This document shows positions 9,714 to 18,887 of a stretch of DNA of 64,000 nt, in pieces. The notes beneath the pieces were generated by a model. That model worked only from the letters and a program-made list of their open reading frames with translations. It was not told where the DNA came from and made no database searches. Numbering within the stretch: the stretch's first letter is position 1; each line of letters starts with the position of its first letter. The translations under genes and the position numbers were made by a program. The DNA comes from Peribacillus kribbensis DSM 17871 (GTDB lineage: Bacteria > Bacillota > Bacilli > Bacillales > DSM-1321), in the NCBI RefSeq assembly GCF_000430765.1, contig NZ_KE387239.1:340928-404927 (forward strand). Direction: 5' to 3'.

Positions 9714-9738
9714 GGATAATTCCTCCTTTTTCAAAAAC

Positions 9739-9809
9739 AAAGGAGCCTGCCTTGCTGTACGGCAGAACTGGCAGTTCAAACTACCATACAGGCGAAGGCA
9801 GACTCCTTT
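9739..9809. terminator. Large convergent terminator hutI/yumC
   Basis: AAAGGAGCCTGCCTT (9739-9753) pairs with AAGGCAGACTCCTTT (9795-9809) with one C-A mismatch, enclosing a 41-nt loop. It lies between two convergent genes. Confidence 0.8.
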
Positions 9810-9835
9810 AAAACAGTCTTTACTCGGTATAAAAA

Positions 9836-10831
9836 TTAATTAAACATGGAAGTACTGTGAAGCGGCTGAATTCTTGCTTTTGGATCAATGTAAGATTTTG
9901 CATTGTTTACAGCAGTTGGTGCTTCGCCAAATCCGGTAGCTATAAGCTTAGCTTTGCCTTCATATGTGCAGATATCTCCCGCAGCGTAAATTCCAGGAAT
10001 ATTGGTTTCCATTTTTGAGTTTACGACAATTGAATTTTTCTCGATCTCAAGTTCCCACTCTTTAATTGGTCCGAGTGAGGAAACGAAGCCATAGTTCACA
10101 ATGACAGCATCTACGTCCAGAACTTCTTTTGTTTCTTCCTTTGCATTCTCAAGAACAACTTGTTTGATGCCCTCTTCATCTCCAATGATTTCAGCAGGGA
10201 CAAACGGAGTTTTTATATCAACCTTGGAATTCATCAGGTTCTCCACACTGTGCTCATGTGCCCGGAATTTATCCCTTCTATGAACAAGGGATACTTTTTC
10301 GGCAATGGGCTCTAGCATAAGTGCCCAGTCTACTGCAGAATCTCCTCCGCCAAAGACCACGACTTTCTGGCCTGCAAATTTATTTAGGTCATCAATGAAA
10401 TAGTGAAGGTTTTTCCCCTCATATTCCTTTGCTTTCTCCAGTTCAAGCCTCCGGGGCTGGAATGCTCCGTTTCCTGCTGTAATGATAATGGTCTTGGAAA
10501 AATGAATTTCTTCATTAGTTGTTATCTTGAATACGCCATCTGCTTGTTTTTCAACTTTTTCGACAGCCTGCTCAAGGCAGATCTTTTGCTCGAATTTTTG
10601 CATCTGCTCTTTAAGGTTATCTACAAGCTCCTGGGCTCTGACTTTGGGAAAGCCGGCTACATCATAAATGTATTTTTCAGGATATAGAGCAGTTAACTGT
10701 CCACCGAGCTGAGGAAGGCTTTCTATAATTTTAACGGAAGCCTGGCGCATTCCCCCGTAGAAAGCTGTAAACAGCCCGGTCGGCCCGCCCCCAATAATGG
10801 TTATATCATAAACGTTTTGATCTTCTCTCAC
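9836..10831 (-). CDS. yumC: Ferredoxin/flavodoxin-NADP+ reductase YumC
   Basis: A 331-aa thioredoxin-reductase-like ferredoxin-NADP+ reductase with FAD and NADP domains, supplying reduced ferredoxin or flavodoxin from NADPH. FAD loop [20 protein letters not shown] loop [13 protein letters not shown] and late FAD motif [11 protein letters not shown] are present. The CxxC pair of true thioredoxin reductases is absent, as expected. It matches B. subtilis YumC in length and sequence. Monocistronic on the minus strand and divergent from yumB. Confidence 0.95.
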   Translation of the reverse strand: MREDQNVYDITIIGGGPTGLFTAFYGGMRQASVKIIESLPQLGGQLTALYPEKYIYDVAGFPKVRAQELVDNLKEQMQKFEQKICLEQAVEKVEKQADGVFKITTNEEIHFSKTIIITAGNGAFQPRRLELEKAKEYEGKNLHYFIDDLNKFAGQKVVVFGGGDSAVDWALMLEPIAEKVSLVHRRDKFRAHEHSVENLMNSKVDIKTPFVPAEIIGDEEGIKQVVLENAKEETKEVLDVDAVIVNYGFVSSLGPIKEWELEIEKNSIVVNSKMETNIPGIYAAGDICTYEGKAKLIATGFGEAPTAVNNAKSYIDPKARIQPLHSTSMFN

Positions 10832-11036
10832 TGATAAGCCTCCTATGTAAATAAAATCTTTTATTATTTTAACACAAAATAAAAATGATAGTCTCTTCGA
10901 AAGTCACTAAGTTCGAAAATTCTGATACTTTTTCAGGATATAGGAAGATTTCTGGAGAAATTAGAAAAAAATTCATGAGAATAATCTTGAAATATAGCAT
11001 AAAAGGGAATAAGATGGAGAATAAGAGTATTAATAT

Positions 11037-11089
11037 TTTGTGACAAATCTTTAACGTTTTTTTGAACTCATACGTGAATTACATCACAA
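11037..11089 (+). promoter_or_regulatory. Rex-like operator region upstream of yumB
   Basis: ACGTGAATTACATCACAA (11072-11089) matches 11 of the 14 fixed positions of the Gram-positive Rex palindrome TTGTGAANNNNTTCACAA. The core GTGA-N6-TCAC also resembles an Fnr/Crp-type site. A smaller palindrome, TTTGTGACAAA, sits at 11037-11047. Rex control of a type II NADH dehydrogenase would fit the known NADH-sensing loop, but this assignment is inference. Confidence 0.4.
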
Positions 11090-11168
11090 ACTTTTAACAA
11101 TTTATCGTTAAGATTTGCTTTGATTTGACACACTATAAATAAAAATATAAAAGGTGGATTTGATACTC

Positions 11169-12386
11169 GTGAGAAAGCCAAAAATTGTTGTACTTGGAGC
11201 CGGTTATGGCGGTTTAATGACTGTCACTAGACTGCAGAAATCTTTAGGAGTTAATGAAGCGGATATCGTCTTAGTCAATAAAAACGATTACCATTATGAA
11301 ACAACCTGGCTGCATGAGGCTTCTGCTGGTACTTTAAGCCCTGACCGCGTGCGTTACCCGGTCAGTGATGTTATTGATAAAAATAAGGTGGATTTTGTAC
11401 AGGATTCTGTTGTGGAGATTAAAACAGATGAAAATACAGTTATCCTTGAAAACGGTCAAGCCGACTATGATTATCTTGTCGTTGCGCTTGGGGGAGAGTC
11501 AGAAACATTTGGGATTAAAGGACTAAAAGAGCATGCTTTTACCATTTCCAACGTAAATACCTCACGGCAGCTCAGAGAGCATATTGAATATCAGTTTGCT
11601 ACGTATCATAATGAAGAAGAGAAAAAAGATGAGCGCCTGACTATTGTAGTGGGGGGGGCAGGATTCACAGGTATCGAATTCCTTGGAGAATTAACGAACC
11701 GTGTTCCGGAACTCTGCAAAGAGTTTGATGTAGATTACCATAAAGTCCGCATCATCTGTGTTGAAGCCGCTCCTATGGTACTCCCAGGATTTGATCCAGA
11801 GCTTGTAACGTATGCTGTATCTGTCCTAGAGAAAAAAGGGGTCGAATTTAAAATTGGAACCGCCATTAAGGAAGCCACTCCTGAAGGAATCATTGTCGGC
11901 AAGGGTGAGGATGAAGTTGAGGAGATCAAAGCAGGAACCGTTGTGTGGGCTGCAGGTGTCCGCGGTAATTCCGTCATTGAAAAGTCTGGTATTGAAGCGA
12001 TGCGCGGCCGTGTAAAGGTCGATCCGAACCTGCGCGTCCCGGGCCATGAAAATATTTTTGTGATTGGTGACTCTTCCTTGGTGATCAATGAAGAAATTAA
12101 CCGCCCATATCCTCCGACTGCACAAATTGCCATGCAGCAGGGTGTAACAGTGGCTAAAAACCTTTCAGCACTTATTCGCCACCAGGAAGGATTGGAAAGC
12201 TTTGTCTTTGATAACAAAGGAACCGTCTGCTCCCTCGGCGAAGACGATGCAATCGGGGTTGTGTTCGGTAAAAAGGTTAAGGGTGCCAAGGCTTCTTTCA
12301 TGAAGAAAATGGTCGACAACCGTGCATTATTCATGGTTGGCGGTGTGGGCTTGACACTTAAAAAAGGAAAATTTAAATTCTTTTAA
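11169..12386 (+). CDS. yumB: Type II NADH dehydrogenase-like protein YumB
   Basis: About 405 aa, a membrane-peripheral FAD-dependent NAD(P)H:quinone oxidoreductase family member. Motifs: FAD loop [14 protein letters not shown] loop [12 protein letters not shown], late FAD motif FVIGDSS and the PYPPTAQIA segment. The C-terminal SLMK-like segment reads [15 protein letters not shown], likely the membrane-contact helix. GTG 11169 gives the [10 protein letters not shown] start I recall for YumB. A TTG at 11160 is a possible alternative because AAGGTGG lies close by. Preceded by a Rex-like palindrome. Confidence 0.92.
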   Translation: MRKPKIVVLGAGYGGLMTVTRLQKSLGVNEADIVLVNKNDYHYETTWLHEASAGTLSPDRVRYPVSDVIDKNKVDFVQDSVVEIKTDENTVILENGQADYDYLVVALGGESETFGIKGLKEHAFTISNVNTSRQLREHIEYQFATYHNEEEKKDERLTIVVGGAGFTGIEFLGELTNRVPELCKEFDVDYHKVRIICVEAAPMVLPGFDPELVTYAVSVLEKKGVEFKIGTAIKEATPEGIIVGKGEDEVEEIKAGTVVWAAGVRGNSVIEKSGIEAMRGRVKVDPNLRVPGHENIFVIGDSSLVINEEINRPYPPTAQIAMQQGVTVAKNLSALIRHQEGLESFVFDNKGTVCSLGEDDAIGVVFGKKVKGAKASFMKKMVDNRALFMVGGVGLTLKKGKFKFF

Positions 12387-12394
12387 TCCTATGG

Positions 12395-12421
12395 AAAGAC
12401 CGCAGCTTCTGCGGTCTTTTT
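12395..12421 (+). terminator. Terminator of yumB
   Basis: An 11-bp perfect stem, AAAGACCGCAG with CTGCGGTCTTT, with a 3-nt loop and a T-run. Confidence 0.92.
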
Positions 12422-12430
12422 ATGCGAATG

Positions 12431-12620
12431 GCAGTTACCTGGGACCCTGACAAAGTCAGGGTCCTTCACTTTGTGTCTGGACAGGCACGACACGCGGAGT
12501 AACGACTGAATGAGAGAAACGACAGGGAAAAGCAGCTCGAAGTGGGTCTGTGTTCGGACAGGTTGAGGAGGAACCCGGTAAAAGTGGTCCGAAGCCAGTC
12601 TGTGCCCGGACCAAGTAAAT
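12431..12620. repeat. Palindrome plus three imperfect direct repeats
   Basis: GGACCCTGAC (12442-12451) and GTCAGGGTCC (12455-12464) form a perfect 10-bp hairpin with no T-run. Downstream, three related motifs recur: TGTGTCTGGACAGG, TGTGTTCGGACAGG and TGTGCCCGGACCAAG. No protein is supported. It looks like a dispersed non-coding repeat unit, but only one copy is in this window. Confidence 0.4.
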
Positions 12621-12824
12621 AGTTTCCACATGATACAGGCTATATTACAGAGGTAGAGATTGAAATTGTATTTTTTAATTTATCCAAATATTCTGTAATT
12701 TTGTAAAAATAGAAGATAAATCGAGTTTGAGGTACTTGTATGCGTTTACACGAGAGAAATCGGGGTTTTCTTTTTGAAGGAAAAGCTGTTATATTATCAG
12801 AAATCACTAATGAGGAGGACGACA

Positions 12825-12944
12825 ATGAAAAAGCAGAATGAATGTGCGTACTGTGCCGGGAAAGGGTATTTTCAATTATTGCTTGGCGGTTCTGAAACGT
12901 GTGCCTGCTGTGACGGAAGCGGGAAAGAAAAGACCGAGTCTTAA
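12825..12944 (+). CDS. yuiA: Small zinc-ribbon-like protein YuiA
   Basis: A 39-aa protein with two CxxC motifs (CAYCAGKGYF and CACCDGSGK) in the DnaJ-type CxxCxGxG style, probably binding one zinc. It resembles B. subtilis YuiA, which precedes yuiB there as here. ATG 12825 follows GAGGAGG. It is too short for usual length filters. A terminator overlaps its stop, so it is a single-gene unit. Confidence 0.88.
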   Translation: MKKQNECAYCAGKGYFQLLLGGSETCACCDGSGKEKTES

Positions 12945-12976
12945 ACTCCATGTAGACGATATGGAGTTTTTTTTTT
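12943..12976 (+). terminator. Terminator of yuiA
   Basis: AAACTCCAT (12943-12951) pairs with ATGGAGTTT (12961-12969), followed by a long T-run. The stem begins inside the yuiA stop codon. Confidence 0.9.
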
Positions 12977-13084
12977 GCCCATTCCCGGCAGATCTTTCTT
13001 TCTAATCCTCCGAAATGAAGGATTGACGGTTGGAAGCTCTTTCAGTAAACTAGTAAATGATGCTTCTAGGAGGGCAAATTTTCC

Positions 13085-13402
13085 ATGAATATAGCGGTTT
13101 TAATTATATCAATGGTGTTATTTTTTGTATTGTTATTTGGTATAGGGTTTATTCTTAATATGCTGCTGCGCAAGACCTGGGTGGTGGCCATCGTTTATCC
13201 GCTTATAGCATTGATGTTTATAAACGATCAGAAAATCTCCAGCTTTTATGGAGAACCGGGAACGGCGTTTCCCCAGCTTGGCCATAAAATCCAGTCTCTT
13301 CATCTGGCTGACCTTTTAATCCTCCTTTTCGGCTTTATGGGTGCTTTAGGGGCAGGGATGACGATTAGGACTCTTCGTGAACGAGGCTATAGGATGTTTT
13401 AA
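13085..13402 (+). CDS. yuiB: Membrane protein YuiB
   Basis: A 105-aa integral membrane protein with three hydrophobic segments, at about residues 3-28, 30-47 and 78-96, and a basic C-terminus (RTLRERGYRMF). Similar to B. subtilis YuiB, of unknown function. ATG 13085 follows AGGAGGG at 12 nt, a slightly long spacing. Confidence 0.85.
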   Translation: MNIAVLIISMVLFFVLLFGIGFILNMLLRKTWVVAIVYPLIALMFINDQKISSFYGEPGTAFPQLGHKIQSLHLADLLILLFGFMGALGAGMTIRTLRERGYRMF

Positions 13403-13669
13403 TCCTTCCTTTGCCCAAAATGCCGACCTCGAATAATTAGTAAATTACTAGATACATTAATCTTAACAAACCTTTTGTAATCTTTTCTCCCCATCTTTAT
13501 CATCGGTGTGTTCAGCCCTGATTCTTTTGAATCAGGGTTTATTTCATTTATTACCGCTTCAGGAAACAAAGGATTGAACGGCCTCTTGCCACAAGTTTTT
13601 GTTCCGATTAGGAATATTTCTTATAAATGTGGGAAAGAAATACATATTGAGAGGAGTGGGAATTTTATA

Positions 13670-14350
13670 TTGAGAAAGCTAAAGATCTTTACATATCGAG
13701 TTTTTATTATATTATTGCTCATCCTTGCTTTACACTCGACCTATTACAGCCTTACTGGAGTAAGTGCCCGGATGATGATGCCGGAGGATACCACATCAGG
13801 GATGCATCCTTCTTTACTGGATGGATGGCGGCCGGTCAGCTTGACTGGAAATGAGCTGCAAACGATCCGGCCAGATTTGAAATTAGCCTCCTCTACCGTG
13901 TCTGAGCCCAAAAGCCTTGATGATTTGGACTGGTCGCGCTATCCCAAAACGTCGGTGACCGCTACAGGCTATACCGCAGGATTTGAGTCGACCGGGAAAA
14001 AAGCAGACAATCCCGCCTACGGGATTACTTATTCAGGAGTTAAGGTTAAAAGGGATATGTACTCTACCATTGCTGCTGATTTATCGATTTTCCCTATTGG
14101 CACCATCTTGTTTATTCCAGGCTATGGATATGGTGTAGTGGCGGATAAGGGCGGGGCTATCAAAGGTCATGAATTGGATCTGTTTTTTGATAGTGTCGAT
14201 GATGTTTATACATATTGGGGTAAAAAGACCCTGGACGTTTATATCATAAAAAAAGGCAGCGGTTCACTTGATGAAAAAGGCCTTGCCATGCTGAATGAGC
14301 AAAAGAACCTTCAGGTATTCAGACAGCAGATCATAAAACATAGGCAATAG
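13670..14350 (+). CDS. yuiC: 3D-domain protein YuiC
   Basis: About 226 aa. An N-terminal membrane anchor or signal (residues 8-28) is followed by a linker and a C-terminal 3D domain, with [10 protein letters not shown], the aspartates in [12 protein letters not shown] and the segment [17 protein letters not shown]. The 3D domain is shared with MltA and with YocH/YorM-type wall hydrolases. B. subtilis YuiC was described as a stationary-phase-survival (Sps)-type muralytic transglycosylase, so a peptidoglycan-cleaving role outside the membrane is likely. TTG 13670 is preferred because GAGGAGTGGG precedes it and a signal follows directly. An upstream extension to 13508 looks spurious. Confidence 0.82.
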   Translation: MRKLKIFTYRVFIILLLILALHSTYYSLTGVSARMMMPEDTTSGMHPSLLDGWRPVSLTGNELQTIRPDLKLASSTVSEPKSLDDLDWSRYPKTSVTATGYTAGFESTGKKADNPAYGITYSGVKVKRDMYSTIAADLSIFPIGTILFIPGYGYGVVADKGGAIKGHELDLFFDSVDDVYTYWGKKTLDVYIIKKGSGSLDEKGLAMLNEQKNLQVFRQQIIKHRQ

Positions 14351-14361
14351 CATACATAAAC

Positions 14362-14400
14362 AAATGGAGCAGTCCCTGTTTTTCTTGGGCTGCTCCATTT
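14362..14400. terminator. Convergent terminator
   Basis: AAATGGAGCAGTCCC pairs with GGGCTGCTCCATTT around a T-rich loop, between yuiC and the minus-strand binding-protein gene. Confidence 0.88.
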
Positions 14401-14404
14401 TCTT

Positions 14405-15226
14405 TCAATGGTTTTCCTGCCAGGGCCAGAGGCCGCCGGCTGTTAGATGCTGATACTTTTCGGGATGTAGAATATTTGCCAGCTTGATCAATCCATCGAT
14501 CAGGCGCGGAGACGGCCTGCAATATAAAGACTCCTCCAGGACCAGTATTCGATCATTTTTAACAGCTTCAAGCTCCTGCCATCCTTCCCGCTTCTTAATG
14601 AGGGATGGCTGCATTTTTCTCTGTGGGACTCCTACCCAGGCCATGCAGATGTACTCAGGCGCACGCTGTATAACATCTGCATGGGAAGGCTGCACGCTGG
14701 CCAGCTCAACATCACCGAATACATTTTCCCCTCCGGCAAGATGGCTGATTTCCGTCAGCCAATTCACTTGTCCTGGTGTAAACAAAGGCTTTGGCCACCA
14801 TTCCCAGTACAGGGAAGGCCGGTTCGTGATCGTTTGGGACACTTCCTTAAAAGAAGAAAGGATAGCTTGATAGGCTCTCACTCTATCATATGCCAGTGCT
14901 TCCATGCCAAGGGCCCTGCCGACTTGAATGATGTCCGCCGCAATATCATCAAGGGATTGGGGATTTAAGACGATATGCGGGATGTTCCTTCTTTTTAATT
15001 CTTCCACGTTTTTCTCCATGCCCGGAACACTCAAGGAAGCGAGAACCAGGTCAGGCATAAGCTTCTCCACCTGATCCATATTGATGGATAAATCCGGTCC
15101 CAGACGCGGCAGATCCTTGACCGAAAGAGGCCAGTCAGAGAAATCGTCGACAGCCACTAAATGCTCTTCAATTCCCAGAAAGGTACAAAGCTCGGTATTG
15201 CTGGGGCATATTGAGATGATGTTCAT
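14405..15226 (-). CDS. BtuF-like cobalamin-binding protein without signal peptide
   Basis: A 273-aa class III periplasmic-binding-protein fold like BtuF/FecB. The N-terminus MNIISICPSNTELCTFLG enters the fold directly, and PRLGPDLSINMDQVEKLMPDLV is typical of vitamin B12/haem binders. Unlike normal binding proteins, it has no signal peptide or lipobox, so it should stay in the cytosol. It is not next to a permease. It lies 9 bp from yuiD in the same direction and probably shares its transcript. Possible roles are a cytosolic cobalamin or corrinoid binder. The complete B12 importer is at 36-39 kb. Confidence 0.8.
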   Translation of the reverse strand: MNIISICPSNTELCTFLGIEEHLVAVDDFSDWPLSVKDLPRLGPDLSINMDQVEKLMPDLVLASLSVPGMEKNVEELKRRNIPHIVLNPQSLDDIAADIIQVGRALGMEALAYDRVRAYQAILSSFKEVSQTITNRPSLYWEWWPKPLFTPGQVNWLTEISHLAGGENVFGDVELASVQPSHADVIQRAPEYICMAWVGVPQRKMQPSLIKKREGWQELEAVKNDRILVLEESLYCRPSPRLIDGLIKLANILHPEKYQHLTAGGLWPWQENH

Positions 15227-15235
15227 GGGTCACCT

Positions 15236-15712
15236 TCACTTAAATAATTGATATAAGACAAGAGTCAGAAGGATGCCGGTCAGCCCGCCAAAGAAAACTT
15301 CAATGGGTTTGTGGCCAAGGAGCGTCTTCAGCTCCTTCTGTTTTTCTTTTGGCCCTTTTTGAGGCCAGCTTTTTGCTTCCGCTGTAAATTTACTGAAATC
15401 AATGACCAGTTTGTTTAATACGGCAGCCTGTTCCCCTGCCTGCCTGCGTACCCCTGTTGCATCAAACATGGTAATAATGGCAAACAGGGCTGCTACTGCA
15501 AAAACATTGGAACCGAGTCCGCTTTCAAGCGCAACTCCGGTGGCTAATGCCGTCACCGCCGCGGAATGGGAGCTTGGCATTCCGCCCGTACTGTTCAATA
15601 ATGACCAATCCAGCTTTCGAAGAACGATATAATGAATCGGAACTTTAATGAATTGGGCAAAAAAGATTGCGATCAGGGCAGAAATCAAGGGGAAATTATC
15701 TAGTATCTGCAT
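15236..15712 (-). CDS. yuiD: Divergent PAP2-family (DUF212) membrane protein YuiD
   Basis: A 158-aa membrane protein of the DUF212 family, distantly related to PAP2 phosphatases. The segment GGMPSSHSAAVTALATGVAL carries the PSSHS phosphatase-like motif. A second signature, MFDATGVRRQAGEQA, follows. It has about four membrane helices. Similar to B. subtilis YuiD, function unknown. The gene is followed by the BtuF-like gene. Confidence 0.92.
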   Translation of the reverse strand: MQILDNFPLISALIAIFFAQFIKVPIHYIVLRKLDWSLLNSTGGMPSSHSAAVTALATGVALESGLGSNVFAVAALFAIITMFDATGVRRQAGEQAAVLNKLVIDFSKFTAEAKSWPQKGPKEKQKELKTLLGHKPIEVFFGGLTGILLTLVLYQLFK

Positions 15713-15994
15713 GTCTATTCTCCTTTAAATTCCCTCCCCTTTCAAAATCTAAAAGAGGGAATGAAGTAACGGAATAAAAGCTGTCTATATCTTTTGTATA
15801 TATCTATTCCTTTAAACCAATCAAATGAAGGATAAACATGATTTTACGAATTGAAGCTTTTCCTGGCTGAATTTTTTCCTTTCTATAAGGAATATCCTAG
15901 ACTATGATGCCTTAAAGGGGTAAATTATATTTAGAGAACAAAAATTTTTTAATTCGAAATAAAAACAAATTTATTTTTTTATTAGGAGGACATT

Positions 15995-17491
15995 ATGTTT
16001 CAAGTACATAACAATCTTGCCACTGGAAGCAAGCTTGAATGCCTGATTGTCGGAATTTATGAGCATGCTTCAAAATTTTTTGGCTTTACTGCAGATGCAG
16101 ACGAACTTTTGGAGGGGCAGCTTACCCAGCTTTTAAAGGAAGGGGAAATTTCGGCCAAAGCCGGAAAAGCTGCCAAGATTCATACCCTTGGAAAAATGGG
16201 TGTTAAAAAAATCATTTTCATTGGTTTAGGAAAAGAAAAAACGGCTGACTTCGAATCTGTCCGCGAAGCAGCAGGCAAAGCCTTCAAACTGGCAAAAGAA
16301 GCCAAGTCTTCCTCAGCTGCTGTGGACTTAGATTCATTTATCGGAGCAAACGTAACAGGCAGTGATGCAGCCCATGCCATCAGCGAGGCCTTTGCCTTAG
16401 CCACATATCACTTTGAGGGCTATAAGCAGAAGTCCAATGAGCCTGAGACATTTATCGAGGAAGTACAAGTGTTTTCTAAAGAAGACCAGGATGAGGTTAA
16501 AGCTGCCCTTACTGTCGGCTATGTGTTTGGACGTGCAACCAATTCTGCCAGAAACCTTGTCAACCTGCCTCCTAATATGCTGACTGCAGACGATCTTGCC
16601 CAATATGCAAGAAAACTTGGAGAAAAATATAATTTTGAAATTGAAATCCTTGGAAAGGAAGAAATGGAAAAACTGGGGATGGGCGCTCTTTTAGCTGTAA
16701 ACCAGGGCTCTGTTGAACCACCAAGAATGATCGTTTTGAAATACCAGGGAAAAGAAGAGTGGACCGATGTCATCGGTCTTGTGGGAAAAGGGGTTACCTT
16801 CGATACAGGCGGATATTCTCTGAAGCCCCGCGAGAGTATGGTTGGAATGAAATCGGATATGGCCGGGGCGGCAGCGGTTTTAGGCGCCATGGAAATTATC
16901 GGAGAAATGAAGCCCGGCCAGAATGTAGTGGCGGTCATTCCTTCCACTGACAATATGGTCAGCGGCAACGCGTTTAAACCGGATGATGTGATTACTGCGA
17001 TGAGCGGAAAAACCATTGAAGTATTGAATACGGACGCGGAAGGCAGACTTGCTTTGGCTGATGCTGTCACATATGCCAAGCAGCATGGGGCCGGCTATCT
17101 AGTGGATGTAGCTACCCTGACCGGCGGAGTGATCATTGCTCTTGGCTCAGAAATGACTGGTGCCATGACGAATAATGAAAGCTTTTTTGAACAGGTACTG
17201 GAGGCTTCTGCAGAAGCAGGGGAACCAATCTGGAGACTGCCATATACCAAAAAAGATCAGAAGCGTGTGAGAAACAGCAAAATTGCAGATTTGAACAATT
17301 CTCCAGGCCGGGAGGGCCATGCGATCATGGGCGGAGCATTCATAGCAGAATTTGCAGAGGAAACGCCATGGGTGCATCTGGACATTGCAGGAACAGCGAC
17401 AACGAAGAAAGACAGCGAGCTTGGTACAGCAGGGGCAACCGGAGTCATGACCAGAACACTGGCTTTGCTTGTAGAACGTTTTGAAGTGTAA
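15995..17491 (+). CDS. pepA: Leucyl aminopeptidase (M17)
   Basis: A 498-aa cytosolic M17 aminopeptidase that releases N-terminal residues from peptides using two metal ions. The N-terminal macro-like domain occupies about residues 1-170 and the catalytic domain residues 180-498. Catalytic and metal residues are in [28 protein letters not shown] and the hallmark [12 protein letters not shown]. It corresponds to B. subtilis YuiE. ATG 15995 follows AGGAGG. A GC-rich terminator ends the unit. Confidence 0.97.
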   Translation: MFQVHNNLATGSKLECLIVGIYEHASKFFGFTADADELLEGQLTQLLKEGEISAKAGKAAKIHTLGKMGVKKIIFIGLGKEKTADFESVREAAGKAFKLAKEAKSSSAAVDLDSFIGANVTGSDAAHAISEAFALATYHFEGYKQKSNEPETFIEEVQVFSKEDQDEVKAALTVGYVFGRATNSARNLVNLPPNMLTADDLAQYARKLGEKYNFEIEILGKEEMEKLGMGALLAVNQGSVEPPRMIVLKYQGKEEWTDVIGLVGKGVTFDTGGYSLKPRESMVGMKSDMAGAAAVLGAMEIIGEMKPGQNVVAVIPSTDNMVSGNAFKPDDVITAMSGKTIEVLNTDAEGRLALADAVTYAKQHGAGYLVDVATLTGGVIIALGSEMTGAMTNNESFFEQVLEASAEAGEPIWRLPYTKKDQKRVRNSKIADLNNSPGREGHAIMGGAFIAEFAEETPWVHLDIAGTATTKKDSELGTAGATGVMTRTLALLVERFEV

Positions 17492-17521
17492 GGAATCAGA
17501 TTTTTAAAGATGATATAGATC

Positions 17522-17547
17522 AAGGCTGGCCATTTGGCCAGCCTTTT
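17522..17547 (+). terminator. Terminator of pepA
   Basis: AAGGCTGGCC pairs with GGCCAGCCTT around a short ATTT loop, followed by T residues. Confidence 0.92.
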
Positions 17548-17657
17548 ATTGTGGTTACTTCTTTAAGGATGCCTCCCTGTGCAGCCCACGCCTTTCCAGC
17601 ATGCCTGGCATTAACTAATAAAGAAATATCAAGACAAATAAAGAGGAGGTTATTCGC

Positions 17658-17939
17658 GTGGACTACAGATCTTATTACGGTTCTCCCGGATTTGGCAGGA
17701 AGCCATATTACTGGGGAGGAGGCGGCGGCTGGGGAGGCGGCTGGGGCGGCTGGGGTCTTGGGGCGCCCTTTTTAGGAGGGCTTGTAGGAGGCCTGCTTGG
17801 CAGTGCGGTCTTAAGGCCGAGACCATATCCATATCCATACGCCGCAGGAGCTTTCCCAGCGGCAGGCTATGGGGCATTTGGAGGCTATCCAGGCATTGCG
17901 GGGGGCATTGGAGGAACACCGGCAGCCCCTTTTTATTGA
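17658..17939 (+). CDS. Gly/Tyr/Pro-rich small protein
   Basis: A 93-aa protein with a GTG start behind AGAGGAGG. Residues 19-34 are almost only Gly and Trp, the centre is hydrophobic with GLVGGLLGS, and then come RPRPYPYPYA and a Gly/Ala-rich tail. This composition is typical of spore-coat or other surface-structural proteins in Bacillaceae, but no family is recognised and the role is inference. No signal peptide is visible. Confidence 0.75.
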   Translation: MDYRSYYGSPGFGRKPYYWGGGGGWGGGWGGWGLGAPFLGGLVGGLLGSAVLRPRPYPYPYAAGAFPAAGYGAFGGYPGIAGGIGGTPAAPFY

Positions 17940-17984
17940 CATAGCACAGCGCAAGAAGAAAACATCAGCTGAAACAGTAAAAGA

Positions 17985-18115
17985 CCACTCGTGTGAGGGG
18001 AAGAAGGGAGCATTCAGAGGATTGCTCCCTAAATACGAGTCGGGATTGAATGCCGGCAGCCTACAGAAAAGAAAACCTGTATCCGTGCGGGTGTGCCAAA
18101 CCGGGATGGGGGTAT
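17985..18115 (+). ncRNA. Candidate structured RNA / leader
   Basis: CCACTCGT (17985-17992) pairs with ACGAGTCGG (18035-18043, one bulged C). Inside it, AGGGAGCA (18005-18012) pairs with TGCTCCCT (18023-18030). A further TACAG/CTGTA stem and a CCGG pair follow before 18115. There is no T-run, so this is not a simple terminator. It lies between the Gly-rich gene and the dedA-type gene. None of the riboswitch classes I checked by eye matches. The existence of stems is observed; the function is unknown. Confidence 0.4.
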
Positions 18116-18242
18116 AGAAAGAGACAGCTGTCTTGCATGTTCAGACACCCTGTAACTCAATGGAATTTCCATATTTATATATATATTGACAATGAATGGC
18201 CCATGCTTTAATGAAGGGGCAGGACCGGGTGGAGGGAGAGGA

Positions 18243-18887
18243 ATGACTGGCAGTGAAGTATGGAATTTACTCAGTGATTATAGTTATGGAGGCTTGTTTT
18301 TATATATCTGGCTTGGGGTCATCGCCCTTCCGGTTCCTAATGAGATCATGGTCCTTTCCCTGGCATATGGTGTATCGGCGGGATACTTTTCAGGCGGGGC
18401 CGCTTTTTTTACCGCCTATGGCGGGGTTATTGCTGCTTTCATAACGAGCTATATGGCAGGCAGGTACGCCGGACGAGGCGTATTATCAATCGTTCAAGGC
18501 AGGGGAAAGGCGAGGGGTCTGTTTGGAAAATCAGAAAGGCTGATCAAGCGGTATCATGCCTTTTCACTCTTCATTGGATGCTTTATCCCTGGATTGAGGC
18601 TTGCTGTTCCCTTTCTATCCGGATTGTATCTCCTTTCTTTTAGGAGATTTTTGTTTTATAGCTGTTCAGGGGTTCTGGCATGGCTCTCTATTATATTTTT
18701 CGGAGGATACCGATTCGGCGGACTATTTTTAACCGCCTTGAATGAGAATCTGAAAGAAATTGTGATTTTATCTATCTTTTTGGCTTTGAGCTATATTATT
18801 CTAAAGATACAGCGTGGGAAGAGGCAGGCAGAAGAAAAGTCGGCCGCCCAAGAGCCGCTTCAGTCTATGGACCAACAGAAAGGATGA
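18243..18887 (+). CDS. DedA/VTT-domain membrane protein
   Basis: About 214 aa, a DedA-family inner-membrane protein; such proteins are linked to lipid scrambling or flipping and membrane homeostasis. Features: an early LPVPNEIMVL with the conserved acidic residue, and the FIPGLRLAVPFLSGLY motif with its conserved Arg and Pro. There are four to six membrane segments and a charged C-terminal tail (KIQRGKRQAEEK). ATG 18243 is chosen over 18186 because GGAGGGAGAGG directly precedes it. The stop overlaps the thioesterase start by 4 bp (ATGA), so the two are cotranslated. Confidence 0.86.
   Translation: MTGSEVWNLLSDYSYGGLFLYIWLGVIALPVPNEIMVLSLAYGVSAGYFSGGAAFFTAYGGVIAAFITSYMAGRYAGRGVLSIVQGRGKARGLFGKSERLIKRYHAFSLFIGCFIPGLRLAVPFLSGLYLLSFRRFLFYSCSGVLAWLSIIFFGGYRFGGLFLTALNENLKEIVILSIFLALSYIILKIQRGKRQAEEKSAAQEPLQSMDQQKG

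Noticed and set aside
11735..12334. 199-codon open frame antisense to yumB
   Set aside because: It lies wholly inside the strongly supported yumB gene, has no ribosome site or family, and is explained by codon bias of the sense strand.
12640..12951. 103-codon minus-strand frame over yuiA
   Set aside because: Overlaps the well-supported yuiA on the other strand and has no start signals.
16519..17079. 186-codon open frame antisense to pepA
   Set aside because: Fully covered by the M17 aminopeptidase, with serine/proline-rich shadow composition and no recognisable domain.
17985..18115. Known riboswitch or T-box before the dedA-type gene
   Set aside because: The stems are real, but by eye none of the conserved cores of the common classes could be matched, so no class was assigned.
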